A stretch of 51,670 bases of DNA from Vulcanisaeta sp. (GTDB taxonomy: Archaea; Thermoproteota; Thermoprotei; Thermoproteales; Thermocladiaceae). A program made the position numbers and the translations under genes. This document shows positions 9,374 to 20,863 of the stretch, one piece after another. The stretch covers positions 1 to 51,670 of the forward strand of contig JAGDXB010000113.1 of assembly GCA_023256215.1 (NCBI GenBank), read 5' to 3'. Under the pieces are notes generated by a model. It was not told the origin of the DNA. It made no database searches and was given only the letters and a program-made list of their open reading frames with translations. How positions within the stretch are numbered: position 1 is the stretch's first letter; every line of letters starts with the position of its first letter.

Positions 9374-9800
9374 CGATGATGGCATTTTTAATCTCAATAT
9401 CAGAACCCTTAGCAATGTAAACCGTCTTCATATTACTCAGTTCCTTAATAACACCCACGTAGAACGTGGCCTCCATAAAGTCTGTCTGCTCCTCAAGGCT
9501 TCTTGGCTTTCTTTTCCTAACCATATTTATGAATTCCTCAATCCCCATACCATACTTACGCTCTATATCTCTAATCATTACCCTAAAATTGTCCTGCCTA
9601 TACTCACCATAATCATTTATACAGGGTGGCGAACTTAATCCAACCCTCCTACTTAGATTAACTATGTATGGGCATGTCGCCGGATCCCTACCTACGGGGC
9701 AATGCTCTTGACATACGACCAGTGCGTAACGCAGTATCCTCTCAAGCACATTTAAAGGAATTATTGCATACTCTTCCTCTGGGTCAAGCTTAATCTCCAT
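9366..9800 (-). CDS. Conserved hypothetical protein (Cys-containing)
   Basis: 144-aa ORF with good codon style; CQEHCPVGRDPATCPYIV and a charged C-terminal half; no family recognised. Confidence 0.6.
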   Translation of the reverse strand: MEIKLDPEEEYAIIPLNVLERILRYALVVCQEHCPVGRDPATCPYIVNLSRRVGLSSPPCINDYGEYRQDNFRVMIRDIERKYGMGIEEFINMVRKRKPRSLEEQTDFMEATFYVGVIKELSNMKTVYIAKGSDIEIKNAIIVK

Positions 9801-9851
9801 TTAAAATCATTAGTGCGTCTACAATTACTTAATAAAACTTTTATGGATTAA

Positions 9852-11105
9852 TTAATACTCGCACTCCTTACTTATGGTGGTGCCCATCGGTGTTGATTCA
9901 AGGATCCTACCCCTCTTAACTACGACCAGCGCCTTATTTCTACCCAATTCATAACTTAACCACCTATAGTTAGGCACGTCCCAAATAACCAAATCCGCTA
10001 GATAACCTGGCTGTACAATACCACGATCCCTAAAGCCAAGGCTGTATGCAGCGTTGACCGTGGAGGCCATCAAAACCTCAATAGGGGTCATGCCTAGCAA
10101 GTACGTGGCTAACTCCATGACATATTGCATATTTAGAGACCACGAGTTAGGGCTGAAGTCGGAGCCTAATGCGATGGGCACACCAGTCTCTCTAAGTCTC
10201 CTTATTGGTGGTCTCTTATTGGTCATTAGCGATAATACAGTAATAGGCAGCAGAGTCGCGACAGTATTCCTTGAAGACAGCAAATCCACATTTCTCTCCG
10301 GTAAATTAAGTAGGTGATCTATGGATGATAAGTCGAACTCCCGTGCTAAATCACTGCATCCTATATACGCTATTTCATCTGCGTGAAGCCTAAGCCCGAA
10401 GCCCCTCAATGATGATTCCCTAAGTATTTCCCTGGTTTCGGCAACGGAGAATGCGCCCTCGTCGCAAAAAACATCCACGAACTTTGCTAAACCCTTTATC
10501 TGATCTAACGATGCCACTATAGCTTTGATATACTCATTCCTATCCATGTCTCTTGGTGGTACGTGGACGAGGAATGTCGGCACAACATCTAAAGGGGCAC
10601 CTAATGACGCATCATTGATTATCCTCAATAGTCTGATCTCTTGGCTTGGGTGAATGCCATAGCCACTCTTTACCTCTATGGTCGTTGTTCCGTACTTAGT
10701 GACTTCGAATAATCGATTAAGCAACGTCTTCTTAAGTTCACTATCGCTTGCACTAACTGTGGTGTTAACGGTCCTATAGATACCACCACCCCTTCTCAAT
10801 ATTTCCTCGTAAGGCACACCCTGAAGCTTAAGTTCTAATTCATCCTCCCTACTACCAGCAAATAATAAATGCGTGTGTGGATCCACGAGACCTGCAGTAA
10901 CTAGGTTATCCTCGGCAGGTATACTGCATTTGCCCTGATACTCCTTACTTATTTTGTCCCAGGGACCAACATCGAGTATTTTTTCACCATCAACAGCAAC
11001 ACCTGCGTTCTCGAGTATTAAGGGGTCATTACCATATCGCCAGGGCATTGACTTAGCCGTTACTAGCTGATTTATGGGACCTATGAGTAGTGAGACCTTC
11101 TTCAT
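9852..11105 (-). CDS. hutI: Imidazolonepropionase
   Basis: VDPHTHLLFAGSREDE, GGGIYRTVNTT, EVKSGYGI, ALGSDFSPNSWSLNMQYVMELA. Confidence 0.93.
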   Translation of the reverse strand: MKKVSLLIGPINQLVTAKSMPWRYGNDPLILENAGVAVDGEKILDVGPWDKISKEYQGKCSIPAEDNLVTAGLVDPHTHLLFAGSREDELELKLQGVPYEEILRRGGGIYRTVNTTVSASDSELKKTLLNRLFEVTKYGTTTIEVKSGYGIHPSQEIRLLRIINDASLGAPLDVVPTFLVHVPPRDMDRNEYIKAIVASLDQIKGLAKFVDVFCDEGAFSVAETREILRESSLRGFGLRLHADEIAYIGCSDLAREFDLSSIDHLLNLPERNVDLLSSRNTVATLLPITVLSLMTNKRPPIRRLRETGVPIALGSDFSPNSWSLNMQYVMELATYLLGMTPIEVLMASTVNAAYSLGFRDRGIVQPGYLADLVIWDVPNYRWLSYELGRNKALVVVKRGRILESTPMGTTISKECEY

Positions 11106-11155
11106 ACGTTAATTATCAGTATATGTTTTAAAAAGATTGTCATTGTTAAGCTCAC

Positions 11156-12919
11156 GTGACAATAGATAAGGAGAGGGTTAGGGATATTGCACTTAAGCAC
11201 GCATTAATAAATGCCATTAAGTTTAATGGGAAGGCAAGCATCAACGCCGTAATATCTAAGGTATTTGCTGAGGATCCATCACTAAAAGCCTCAGCGAGGG
11301 ATGTAGCTCAAGTCGTTAAGGAGGTTGTTGATTATGTGAATTCCATGAACATTGAAGAACAGAGAAATTTATTGCTAAGTAAATGGCCTGAGGCACTTGA
11401 GGAAAGGAGGCCTGAATCGTATAGGAAGGGTATTGAGGATCTACCTCCGCTACCAAACGATAATAAGTACGAGGTGATAACACTCAGGTTTGCACCAAAT
11501 CCAGACTTCGTATTGCACCTTGGTAGTGCTAGGCCTGCCATTATTGATTACGCCTACAAGTTAAAGTACGAGGGAGCTGGTAAGAGGGCTAAGTTCATAC
11601 TTAGATTTGAGGATACAGACCCAAGGACTAAAAGACCTATGCCTGAGGCTTACGATGCGATTAGGGAGGATCTTAGGTGGCTCGGTATTAGGTGGGATGA
11701 GGAGTACATACAGTCTGATAGGATGAGTATTTACTACGATATTGCCAAGAAGATGATTGAGCGAGGAGGCGCTTATATCGCTGCTAAAGGAACTGATTGC
11801 ACACCGGAAGACTGGAAGAAGTCTAAGGTTACGGGGGTTCCTTGCAAAAATAGGAATGAGGATCCAAGCATCAATCTTGAGCTTTTCGACAAAATGCTGG
11901 AGGGTCATTACCAGGAGGGTGAGGCCGTTATGGTAATAAAGACCGACCTTAAGCATCCAGATCCAAGCGTTAGGGATTGGGTGGCCATGAGGATTATAGA
12001 TACGACTAAGTATCCACACCCAAGGGTCGGTTCTAGGTACATTGTTTGGCCCACATACAATTTCTCGGTATCTATTGATGACCACCTAATGGGCATAACG
12101 CACATTCTTAGGGCCCAGGAGCATTCAGTGAATACTGTTAAGCAGTCCTTTGTTTATGCGCACATGGGTTGGGAGCAGCCTGAGGCCATACACTTCGGTA
12201 GGCTTAAGATCGTGGGTATGACGTTGAGCAAAACAAGGCTTAAGACTCTTGGTATTAAGTGGGACGATATTAGATTGCCAACTCTCGCGGGCCTTAGGAA
12301 TAGGGGTATACAGCCAGAGGCTATTTGGAACATAATGCTTCAGGTAGGTGTTAAACCGACTGACGCCACGATAACCTCTGATAACCTCTTTGCCGAGAAT
12401 AGGAAGTTGATAGAACCCAAAGCCAATAGGTATATGGCTGTGATAAACCCTGTCAAGGTAATAATTGATAATGTGCAGGAAAGATTAATTGCAAGGCTTC
12501 CCATGCATCCATCATATCCCGAACGTGGCTATAGAGAGATAATTCTTGAACCGATTAATGGCAAGATTGAATTATTCATAGGCAGAACTGATTATGAAAA
12601 GCTAGATAAGGGCTCGGTAATTAGGTTGATGGAGCTCGTAAATATAGAGGTTTTGAGTAAGGATGATGTAGTGATGGCGCGCATACATAGTAAAGATCTC
12701 GAAAGCGCGAGGAAGGCTAATGCGCCAATAATTCAGTGGGTACCCATTAATGGATTACCAATAACCGTCAATAGGCCTGAGGGCATGAAGATAATTGAGG
12801 ATAAGGGCATGGCCGAACGGGCGGTAGCGCAAGTGAGTATTGGTGAGATAATACAGTTTATGAGGTATGGTTTCGTGAAGAAGACCTCGAAGGATGACTT
12901 CATCTATGTTCATGATTAA
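11156..12919 (+). CDS. gltX: Glutamyl-tRNA synthetase (archaeal)
   Basis: LRFAPNPDFVLHLGSARPAII (HIGH-like), RFEDTDPRTKRP, MTLSKTRLKTLGI (KMSKS-like); GTG start. Confidence 0.95.
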   Translation: MTIDKERVRDIALKHALINAIKFNGKASINAVISKVFAEDPSLKASARDVAQVVKEVVDYVNSMNIEEQRNLLLSKWPEALEERRPESYRKGIEDLPPLPNDNKYEVITLRFAPNPDFVLHLGSARPAIIDYAYKLKYEGAGKRAKFILRFEDTDPRTKRPMPEAYDAIREDLRWLGIRWDEEYIQSDRMSIYYDIAKKMIERGGAYIAAKGTDCTPEDWKKSKVTGVPCKNRNEDPSINLELFDKMLEGHYQEGEAVMVIKTDLKHPDPSVRDWVAMRIIDTTKYPHPRVGSRYIVWPTYNFSVSIDDHLMGITHILRAQEHSVNTVKQSFVYAHMGWEQPEAIHFGRLKIVGMTLSKTRLKTLGIKWDDIRLPTLAGLRNRGIQPEAIWNIMLQVGVKPTDATITSDNLFAENRKLIEPKANRYMAVINPVKVIIDNVQERLIARLPMHPSYPERGYREIILEPINGKIELFIGRTDYEKLDKGSVIRLMELVNIEVLSKDDVVMARIHSKDLESARKANAPIIQWVPINGLPITVNRPEGMKIIEDKGMAERAVAQVSIGEIIQFMRYGFVKKTSKDDFIYVHD

Positions 12920-12935
12920 AATGGTGACCTAAACC

Positions 12936-14024
12936 ATGCAGGTATACTATAAGTGCTCTAGATGTGGCTTCTCTGCGGAGACAAATATATGGCTTTGGAG
13001 ATGCCCTAAATGTGGAGGCCCTATCGACGTAGTTATTGAGGGGCTTAAGCTCACTTTAAATGGGCGTAGAGATATGTGGAAGTTCTCGAGTGTAATACCT
13101 GCCAAGCCGTTAGTTAGTCTCGGTGAGGGTTTCACTCCATTAGTTAGGGCTGGTTTCCTTGGTAAAAATGTTAATCTAAAACTTGAGTATCTCAATCCCA
13201 CCGGGTCGTTTAAAGACAGGGGTTCTGCCGTGGCTATATCAAAGGCCTTGGAGTTCAATGCAAATACTGTGGTTGAGGATTCGAGCGGTAATGCCGGCAT
13301 ATCCGTTGCTGCGTATGCCTCAGCAGCCGGCATTAGAGCTAGGATATATGTACCAAAGGATGCGCCCGAGGGTAAAAAGGTTCTCATTAAGTATTTAGGT
13401 GCTGACTTGGTCGAAACTCAGTCAAGGGCTGAGGCAGCTAGGCTAGCTGTGGAGTCTGTGAGCGCCGGTGATGTGTATATTGGCCATGCATGGAATCCCT
13501 GGTTTTTACAGGGAACTAAGACTCTAGCCTACGAATTACTTGACCAACTTGGTCATGTGCCAGACGCGGTAGTACTACCTGTATCAGCGGGCACTTTATT
13601 ACTGGGCCTTTACATAGGTTTCAATGAATTAATGAATTTGGGAGTTGTGAGTAGATTACCGAGGCTCTATGCCGTACAGGCTCAGGGGTTTGCCAGGATT
13701 TATGAGGAGATTCATGGTAAGTACGTAGGTGAGCCTACAAGAATTGCTGACGCCCTTAGGGTTTCTGATCCACCAAGGCTTAACCAGGCAGTGGGGGCGA
13801 TAGTGAATACTGGGGGTGATGCTCTTGTGGTTAATGATAACGAATTAATAAGTGCCTGGAAGTACCTGGTTAAGAGGGGGTTTGTGATCGAGCCCAGTAG
13901 TGCAATTGCGTTGGCTGGTTATTGGGAGTTAACGAGGAGAGGTGTTGTTCAGAGGGATGAGGAGGTCGTTATAGTGCTTACGGGCAATGGTTTGAAATAT
14001 ATAGACCTTATGAGTAAAATGTAG
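12936..14024 (+). CDS. thrC: Threonine synthase
   Basis: N-terminal zinc ribbon CSRCGF...CPKCGG; LNPTGSFKDRGSAVAIS PLP motif; EDSSGNAGISVAAYA. Confidence 0.92.
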   Translation: MQVYYKCSRCGFSAETNIWLWRCPKCGGPIDVVIEGLKLTLNGRRDMWKFSSVIPAKPLVSLGEGFTPLVRAGFLGKNVNLKLEYLNPTGSFKDRGSAVAISKALEFNANTVVEDSSGNAGISVAAYASAAGIRARIYVPKDAPEGKKVLIKYLGADLVETQSRAEAARLAVESVSAGDVYIGHAWNPWFLQGTKTLAYELLDQLGHVPDAVVLPVSAGTLLLGLYIGFNELMNLGVVSRLPRLYAVQAQGFARIYEEIHGKYVGEPTRIADALRVSDPPRLNQAVGAIVNTGGDALVVNDNELISAWKYLVKRGFVIEPSSAIALAGYWELTRRGVVQRDEEVVIVLTGNGLKYIDLMSKM

Positions 14025-14080
14025 TAATAAATATATTACAAGAGAAGCATTTATAAATTGCTTGTTCTTTTACCCATGCC

Positions 14081-15268
14081 GTGAGGGTTTCGAGAAGAAG
14101 TAATGCATTTCCTGGTTCAGCGATTAGGGGTGTTAATGAGGAGGTTGTTAAATTGGTAAGTTCTGGTGTTAGGGTTTACAACTTCCACATTGGTCAGCCT
14201 GGTCTTCCACCGAGTAGGGATTTGCTTCTTGAGTTTACGAAGGAGTTGCTTGAGAAGCCCTTTGAGTATAGCATGTATACGCCGAGTAGTGGTATTGAGG
14301 AGCTTAGGGAGGCAATAGCCGAGGACTACACAAAATATTCGGGAATAAAGATAAGTAGTGATAATGTATCGGTCTCGGCCGGCTCAGCCGAGGCTATACT
14401 TGCCGCTTTTATGAGCATTATAGATGAGGGTGACGAGATCGTGTTGCTCGACCCAACGTACTTAATGTATGAGCCGGTCATAAATTATCTTGGTGGTAAG
14501 ATCAAGAAAGTTAAGGCTAAAGAGGAGCTTGGTTGGGAACCTAGTGAGGAAGACGTTAAGGATGCTATGAGTAGGAAGGTCAAGGCGATAATAGTGGTGA
14601 ACCCAGACAATCCAACAGGCAGGGTATTAAGTGAATCAACGGTTAAGCTCCTGGTAGATTTAGCACGTGACTATGACGCATTCCTAATATATGACGAGGC
14701 GTACAAGCACCTATACTACGAGGGTTCCCACACCTATGCCATTAAGTATGATCTAGAGCACGTAATCGCCCTGAACACATTCTCTAAGGATCCAGCAATG
14801 CCAGGTTGGAGACTGGGCTACATAGTTGCCCATGAGGATTTCGTAAGGGTCTTCAATAGAGTTAAGCAATACACAAACCTGAACCCACCAACGCCTGCCC
14901 AATATGCTGGTCTCCTTTACCTCAAGAAGTATAAAGAGAAATACCTAAGTGAGACCTTGCCAATCTACAAGTCAAGAATGGAGGCCATGTACAACGCCAT
15001 AAGGAAGTACCTACCCGAAGCAACTGTGGTAAAGCCCAAGGCCGGCCTATTCATGTTCCCCAACCTAAAGCCTTACTTGAACAAGCTTGGTACTGATGAT
15101 AAGGAATTCTCGATGAGACTGGTTAGAGAGGCCCATGTGGCCGTAGTGCCTGGATCGGCCTTTGGTGAGGTTGGCAGTTATCATGTAAGGATGACCTTTG
15201 CGAGGGAGGATGAGAAGGCAATTGAGGATGGTATAAGAATAATGAGTGATTATTTAATGACTAAGTAA
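14081..15268 (+). CDS. Class I/II aminotransferase (aspartate aminotransferase-like)
   Basis: NPDNPTGRVLS; NTFSKDPAMPGWRLGY PLP-lysine motif; GTG start. Confidence 0.92.
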   Translation: MRVSRRSNAFPGSAIRGVNEEVVKLVSSGVRVYNFHIGQPGLPPSRDLLLEFTKELLEKPFEYSMYTPSSGIEELREAIAEDYTKYSGIKISSDNVSVSAGSAEAILAAFMSIIDEGDEIVLLDPTYLMYEPVINYLGGKIKKVKAKEELGWEPSEEDVKDAMSRKVKAIIVVNPDNPTGRVLSESTVKLLVDLARDYDAFLIYDEAYKHLYYEGSHTYAIKYDLEHVIALNTFSKDPAMPGWRLGYIVAHEDFVRVFNRVKQYTNLNPPTPAQYAGLLYLKKYKEKYLSETLPIYKSRMEAMYNAIRKYLPEATVVKPKAGLFMFPNLKPYLNKLGTDDKEFSMRLVREAHVAVVPGSAFGEVGSYHVRMTFAREDEKAIEDGIRIMSDYLMTK

Positions 15269-15327
15269 ATGTTAGTAGTGTATTGAGGAAAATAAATTAA
15301 TAAATAATTATAATTAACGTAATTAGC

Positions 15328-16815
15328 ATGACCGTAAAGATTGGAAATAGGATTTCAGTCAGCGACATAGTTAGGGTTGCTAGGGATTATGAGAAGGTTG
15401 AGGTGAGTAGGGAGGCTTTAGATGCCGTGTCACGGTCACGGCGGTCGCTAGAGGAAATAATACATAGTGGTGTTAAGATCTACGGTGTTAATACAGGCCT
15501 TGGTGATTTATATAATGTCCCCGTGAGCCCTGAGGACGTGGCCAAGTATTCGCTGGATATGCTTAATGATCATGCGGTTGGCGTTGGTGATTATGCCCCC
15601 GAGGATTGGGTTCGTGCAACAATGCTTGTCAGGGCTCATCAGCTATCTCTTGGTTATAGTGGTATCAGGGAATTAATTATTGAGCAGCTGGTTCAGTTTC
15701 TAAATTTAGGGATAACACCGTTAGTACCTAGGTATGGCTCAGTAGGAGCATCCGGCGATCTGGCACCGTTGGCCCATATAGCCCTTGCATTAATGGGTAG
15801 GGGTGCTGTTAAATATCAGGGCAGGATCATGAATAGCGCAGAGGCCTTAAAGCTTGCTGGGCTTGATGAATTAAGGCTTAGCTATAAGGAGGCTTTATCG
15901 TTAATTAATGGAATAAGCTACAGCGCGGCATTGGCATCCCTTGGCATTTGGGACTCCTACAGGCTGCTGAGGGCTGCATTGGCTGTTATGGCATTAATTA
16001 TTGAGGCATCACGTGCAGGTACAGCATCTCTGAGTGTTGAGGCCAACGCCGTTAAGCTGCATAGGGGTGAGAACGAGGTCGCCAGAGTACTCAGTGAGTT
16101 ACTTAGTGGGAGTGGGAATGTGAATAGGAGTGGTAGGGTTCAGGATCCGTACTCAATACGGTGCATACCGCAGGTCTTTGGCTCCGTAATTGATGCATTA
16201 GAGTGGGCCTTACGTAATATTATCAATGAGGTTAATTCTGTGAGTGATAATCCAATAATAATCGGTAATAACGTATACTCAACCTGCCATTTCCACGGCC
16301 AATACGTGGCATTATCCACAGATTTATTAAATACATCATTGTCAGTAATTGGCAACTTGATCGAGAGACAAATAACTCAATTACTCAGGAAGGAGATTAA
16401 CGGTATAAGCAATTACCTGGCTAATGGACCTTGGCGCGTTGGTTTAATGCTTACGCAATACACGGCCGCAGCATTAGCGGCAAGGCTCCGTGAATTAGCC
16501 GTGCCATCCACAGTACAGAACATACCCACGAGCGGCTTCCAGGAGGATGTGAATTCCATGAGCGCAAACTCTGCGATCAAGCTTCACGAAATAAACGCAG
16601 TAATTACGCAGATGGTGTCATTACTTGCTTATGTGAGTTATGCTGTGATTAAGGCAAGCGATAACTGCGCAAATTGTGGTAAAGTTACGAGGAGTATTTA
16701 CGATACGATTGGCAAGTACGTAGATAACGTTGAAACGCATCATGAGGCGATAGCCAAGCTTAGTGATTCAATCAATGAACTGGCTAATTTTGTAAGTTTA
16801 AGTATTATAATATGA
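15328..16815 (+). CDS. hutH: Histidine ammonia-lyase
   Basis: GVNTGLGDL and GSVGASGDLAPLAHIAL (MIO-forming Ala-Ser-Gly); QDPYSIRCIPQVFG; SVSDNPII. Confidence 0.95.
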   Translation: MTVKIGNRISVSDIVRVARDYEKVEVSREALDAVSRSRRSLEEIIHSGVKIYGVNTGLGDLYNVPVSPEDVAKYSLDMLNDHAVGVGDYAPEDWVRATMLVRAHQLSLGYSGIRELIIEQLVQFLNLGITPLVPRYGSVGASGDLAPLAHIALALMGRGAVKYQGRIMNSAEALKLAGLDELRLSYKEALSLINGISYSAALASLGIWDSYRLLRAALAVMALIIEASRAGTASLSVEANAVKLHRGENEVARVLSELLSGSGNVNRSGRVQDPYSIRCIPQVFGSVIDALEWALRNIINEVNSVSDNPIIIGNNVYSTCHFHGQYVALSTDLLNTSLSVIGNLIERQITQLLRKEINGISNYLANGPWRVGLMLTQYTAAALAARLRELAVPSTVQNIPTSGFQEDVNSMSANSAIKLHEINAVITQMVSLLAYVSYAVIKASDNCANCGKVTRSIYDTIGKYVDNVETHHEAIAKLSDSINELANFVSLSIII

Positions 16816-17506
16816 TTGTAGAACCATCAGTTTTACCGATAATCAACCTTGAAACCTTCTTACCATTAAATACGCCCACCTCGACAACACCAGGTATTCC
16901 CTTGATCTCTCGCTCCACGATTACAGGGTCTATATCAGTTCCTGGTGTGTAGTCAAGTATGTAATTACCATTATCAGTAACGATAGGCCCCCTCTTACCA
17001 CTACCAAATCTTAACTCTACCTTACCCCGAAACTCCTCCTCAAGTCTTCTCTTAACTATTGTCCAGGCAAAAGGAAGTACCTCAATGGGTATTGGGTGCT
17101 TCATTGGTATTTTATCAACGAGCTTAGCCTCATCGATTATCACTATGAATTCCCTAGCCCAATAATCAATGATCTTCTCCCTAGTCAAGGCAGCCCCACC
17201 ACCTTTAACCAGGTTTTTCGCCCTATCAGCCTCATCAGCGCCATCGACAGCCACATCAATGTGATCAACCTGCCAGGGGTAGCGCAATAGCCCCGCTAAT
17301 CCTAAATTTACAATCTCAATCTCGGTCTCCGTTGACGTAGGAACAAGCAATACATCACTAATAATACCGCCACTTATTGCATTACGCAGTTCTCGGAGAA
17401 AGATCATCGCCGTAGACCCTGTCCCAACACCAATAACGTAATTACTCTTGACGTACTTTAAGGCCTCCTTCGCCGCCGCTACCCTGGCAGTATCGGTGGT
17501 ATTCAC
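16805..17506 (-). CDS. rpiA: Ribose-5-phosphate isomerase A
   Basis: GVGTGSTAMIFL, VDGADEADRAKNLVKGGGAALTREKI. Confidence 0.95.
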   Translation of the reverse strand: MNTTDTARVAAAKEALKYVKSNYVIGVGTGSTAMIFLRELRNAISGGIISDVLLVPTSTETEIEIVNLGLAGLLRYPWQVDHIDVAVDGADEADRAKNLVKGGGAALTREKIIDYWAREFIVIIDEAKLVDKIPMKHPIPIEVLPFAWTIVKRRLEEEFRGKVELRFGSGKRGPIVTDNGNYILDYTPGTDIDPVIVEREIKGIPGVVEVGVFNGKKVSRLIIGKTDGSTIIL

Positions 17507-17544
17507 GGGTATTAAGTTAGGGAATGATATTAAATTGATTATGT

Positions 17545-18507
17545 TTATGAACCCTTCACGAGCTTCATTAATTCCTCACTACATTCCTCGGGAGCCTTAT
17601 TAAGGCATAGTCTGAGTGCCTCGCCTATCCTAACGGCATCCCTACTCTCACGTACATTGTGGGTTCTGATGGCGTCAGCACCCATTAATGTGGCTATGGC
17701 CTCAACACTTATTGACGCGAATAACCTCTCCTCAGGAGGAGCCCTTCTTCTAATTAGCCTTTCAAGGAACGACTTCCTAGAAACACCAATAAGTATTGGC
17801 AAACCAAGCTCCTGCCTAATTCTAGGTATATTCATAATGAGTGACGCGTCCCAGGAGTACCAGGGATACTTCTCATCACCATGCCTAAACTCACCCCTGA
17901 TAGGCTCACCACCGGTGATTGTGGGATCTAGGCTTAAGGGTCCAAAGCCAATGCCTGGGTCAATAACGATCCTACCTTGTTCTATGCCGTTCTTAAACGC
18001 GATGTCCAGGCTTTCCCTGAGCGCGTTAATAACCCTAGTGACTGGGTCGAGACCCTTAATCGGGTCTCTCTCCCTAGCCATGATTATCACCGATGCGCCG
18101 TGTTCAGCCACAATCCTTGCCATCGCTGGGTCACCCTTCAATCCTGTAACATCATTCACAACATCTGCGCCAAGCCTAAGGCATTCATCAGCGACCTTAG
18201 ATCTGAATGTATCCACAGATATTGTGATGTCGGGAAATCTATCCCTCAACGCTTTAATGACCGGTGTTAACCTTCTTAATTCCTCGTCAACGCTTACAAG
18301 AGTGGTCTTGTAAGGAGCTGTGGACATACCGCCAAGGTCTAGTATATCAACGCCATCCCTAACCATAGCCTCGGCTGTACTGAGTACATCCTCCACAGTA
18401 GTCCTCACAGAGCCCTGGTAAAACGACTCAGGGCTAAGATTAATAACGCCCATCAACCTGACAGGCTCGCCATCGCCAACCCAAATACGGCCAAGCCTAG
18501 ACCTCAT
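17545..18507 (-). CDS. Dihydropteroate synthase-like protein
   Basis: MGVINLSPESFYQGS, DGVDILDLGGMSTAPY, SVDTFRSKVADE, VNDVTG, IDPGIGFGP, IGVSRKSFL. Confidence 0.9.
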   Translation of the reverse strand: MRSRLGRIWVGDGEPVRLMGVINLSPESFYQGSVRTTVEDVLSTAEAMVRDGVDILDLGGMSTAPYKTTLVSVDEELRRLTPVIKALRDRFPDITISVDTFRSKVADECLRLGADVVNDVTGLKGDPAMARIVAEHGASVIIMARERDPIKGLDPVTRVINALRESLDIAFKNGIEQGRIVIDPGIGFGPLSLDPTITGGEPIRGEFRHGDEKYPWYSWDASLIMNIPRIRQELGLPILIGVSRKSFLERLIRRRAPPEERLFASISVEAIATLMGADAIRTHNVRESRDAVRIGEALRLCLNKAPEECSEELMKLVKGS

Positions 18508-18593
18508 AGCCTTAACCCATCGTAAAGCAACTACTCATTTTAAAGCATTGCAGGCGAGTAAGATTTATCTTAGCCCAGGAAGTGACCTAAATA

Positions 18594-19019
18594 ATGGATT
18601 TATCACTGGGTGAGGAGATACTCATAGTTCTCAGGGAATACGGGCCATTAACGGCTGAGGAGATAGCCAATTATTTACGAAGGGACATTAGGGAGGTTAA
18701 TGAGGAGCTTCAATACCTAGAATTAGATAGGTTCGTCACCAAGGTAAAGAAGGGCGTATTCAGGAGGAGGGAGGCTTATGAGCTAACACCAACAGGGCTT
18801 GAAGAGGCATTGAAGGCTTATGAAAAACTGAGGGCTAAATCGCAGGAATTAATCAATAAGATTAACTCGTTAAGCCCTGAGGAGCTTGAGGAATTAATGA
18901 ACCAATTCTCATCCATAATACCACTCCTGCTTCTCCTGAATTTAATACCGCTTGAGCTCCTGATGCTACTAGGTTTAGACATGCTATTGATAGGGCCTAT
19001 GGTGATCCACGATCATTAA
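18594..19019 (+). CDS. Winged-helix DNA-binding protein with hydrophobic C-terminus
   Basis: YGPLTAEEIANYLRRDIREVNEELQYLELDRFVTKVKKGVFRRREAYELTPTGLEEA. Confidence 0.7.
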   Translation: MDLSLGEEILIVLREYGPLTAEEIANYLRRDIREVNEELQYLELDRFVTKVKKGVFRRREAYELTPTGLEEALKAYEKLRAKSQELINKINSLSPEELEELMNQFSSIIPLLLLLNLIPLELLMLLGLDMLLIGPMVIHDH

Positions 19020-20041
19020 TGGATCGTTAAGAGCAGTACGTAAATTACATATCCAAGCAACCCAATTAGGGACACGCCCCAGGTAAGCCTACCCCTAACC
19101 ACGTGATAAAGCATGGCTAAGGACACAGCCTCAACAATGATGACGCTTAGCACAGCCTCGTAAGTCAACACCCACCTAGTAAGTAGTAATGCCAGGGCTG
19201 GATATATCGTTGAGTACAGAACCTTCTCACCTATTAACGCTGCAACAGCCATGGTATCCCTACCCCTTAATACCCATATTACGGCTGTCACCGATTCAGG
19301 AAGTACGGTTGCAGTGGGTATTATGATTATTGATAAACCCATAACATCAAGCATGACAATCCTCGATAAATCAATAATACTGGAAACAAGAAGTTTAGAA
19401 CCAAGGTAAAGTAGGGATACTGAAACAATTAATTGCATTATCAATGCTATCACGTCACCTAATCCTAAAACCTTAGCCAAATATAACTTCTCGGCTTCCT
19501 CAACAATAAGGCCACCTCTTTTCCTCATTGCATGTACATAGAGCAGGTAAATAATGATTAGTAATGACGCTATTAGGTACCTAACAATGAATGACCTAAT
19601 TACAGCAGGTAGTAACACTGTTGGGAATAATGCAATGACAATAATAAATGGAATTACTAACTCCCTACCAACCTCAAGAACAAGATCATCCCTAGAACCC
19701 CTATAAAACCCTATTAAGGCTATGAGAAATATCAATGGATATATCACCGTAGAGACAACAAAGGGTTCGCCAATAACAGTACCAACTGCCACATCCTCAC
19801 CAGAGACACCACCGTAAAGTAATAAGGCGACAAGGAAAACAATAAGCTCAGGGAATGACGTAAGTATCGGCGAAATAACGGCCCCTACGAAAGATCCACC
19901 AATCCTGTACCTATGGCTTAGGTACTCCATGGAATTTGTAAATAACCAACCACCTACCAATACCGTTAGAAATCCAAGGGCTATGTTAATCATAATGAGT
20001 AGCATTGGGCATCTTATGCTAAAAGAATTCAAAGGCAACAC
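19016..20041 (-). CDS. Sodium/calcium exchanger (CaCA) family membrane protein
   Basis: About 10 TM segments; [22 protein letters not shown] and [23 protein letters not shown] resemble the paired alpha repeats. Confidence 0.8.
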   Translation of the reverse strand: MLPLNSFSIRCPMLLIMINIALGFLTVLVGGWLFTNSMEYLSHRYRIGGSFVGAVISPILTSFPELIVFLVALLLYGGVSGEDVAVGTVIGEPFVVSTVIYPLIFLIALIGFYRGSRDDLVLEVGRELVIPFIIVIALFPTVLLPAVIRSFIVRYLIASLLIIIYLLYVHAMRKRGGLIVEEAEKLYLAKVLGLGDVIALIMQLIVSVSLLYLGSKLLVSSIIDLSRIVMLDVMGLSIIIIPTATVLPESVTAVIWVLRGRDTMAVAALIGEKVLYSTIYPALALLLTRWVLTYEAVLSVIIVEAVSLAMLYHVVRGRLTWGVSLIGLLGYVIYVLLLTIH

Positions 20042-20070
20042 TTAATAAGTACATCGTCGACAAAAACACA

Positions 20071-20700
20071 ATGAGCCTGCCAGCAAACCTATTTAAAAGG
20101 TATGAACTACCACCCCTACCATACGCAATAAATGCACTGGAACCCCACATAAGTGGGCAGGTAATTGACGTGCACTATAACGGGCATCATAAGGGTTATG
20201 TAAACGGTGCAAACGCCACAATAGAGAGACTCGAGAAAATAATAAAGGGTGATGTGACAAGTTACGACATACAGGGACTACTCAGAAACCTGTTCTTCAA
20301 TGTAAACGGTCACAAACTACACACCCTGTACTGGTACTCAATGGCGCCGCCAGGTAAGGGAGGAGGAACACCAGGCGGTTACCTAGGCGACTTAATAACA
20401 AAACAGTTCGGTAGCTTTGATAGGTTTAAGGCACTATTCACAGAGACGATGAGGTCGTTACCAGGTTGCGGATGGACCGTACTTTACTACGACCCAGAGA
20501 CCGGGAACCTCGAATTCACAACTTTCGAAAACCACTACAATCAACACATAGCCGAATTACCGGTGCTCCTCATAGTTGACGAATTTGAACACGCATACTA
20601 CCTGCAGTATAAGAATAACAGGAACGGCTACATAGACGCCATATGGAACGTAATTAATTGGGAGGAGGCGGAGAATAGGTTAAGAAAATACATAAAGTAA
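20071..20700 (+). CDS. sod: Superoxide dismutase (Fe/Mn)
   Basis: [64 protein letters not shown]. Confidence 0.95.
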   Translation: MSLPANLFKRYELPPLPYAINALEPHISGQVIDVHYNGHHKGYVNGANATIERLEKIIKGDVTSYDIQGLLRNLFFNVNGHKLHTLYWYSMAPPGKGGGTPGGYLGDLITKQFGSFDRFKALFTETMRSLPGCGWTVLYYDPETGNLEFTTFENHYNQHIAELPVLLIVDEFEHAYYLQYKNNRNGYIDAIWNVINWEEAENRLRKYIK

Positions 20701-20863
20701 TTGCTTAGAAATATTTTACTTCATAAAAATAACAATGAATAATTAATTTGGTTTTACGTCAGTTATCTTTAATTAATTTAAAACATTATCGGTAGAATAC
20801 TAATAAGTCCTCGCCTCAATACCCAATAATTCTTTAAAGCTATGAAAAGATAAGGCTCAATGT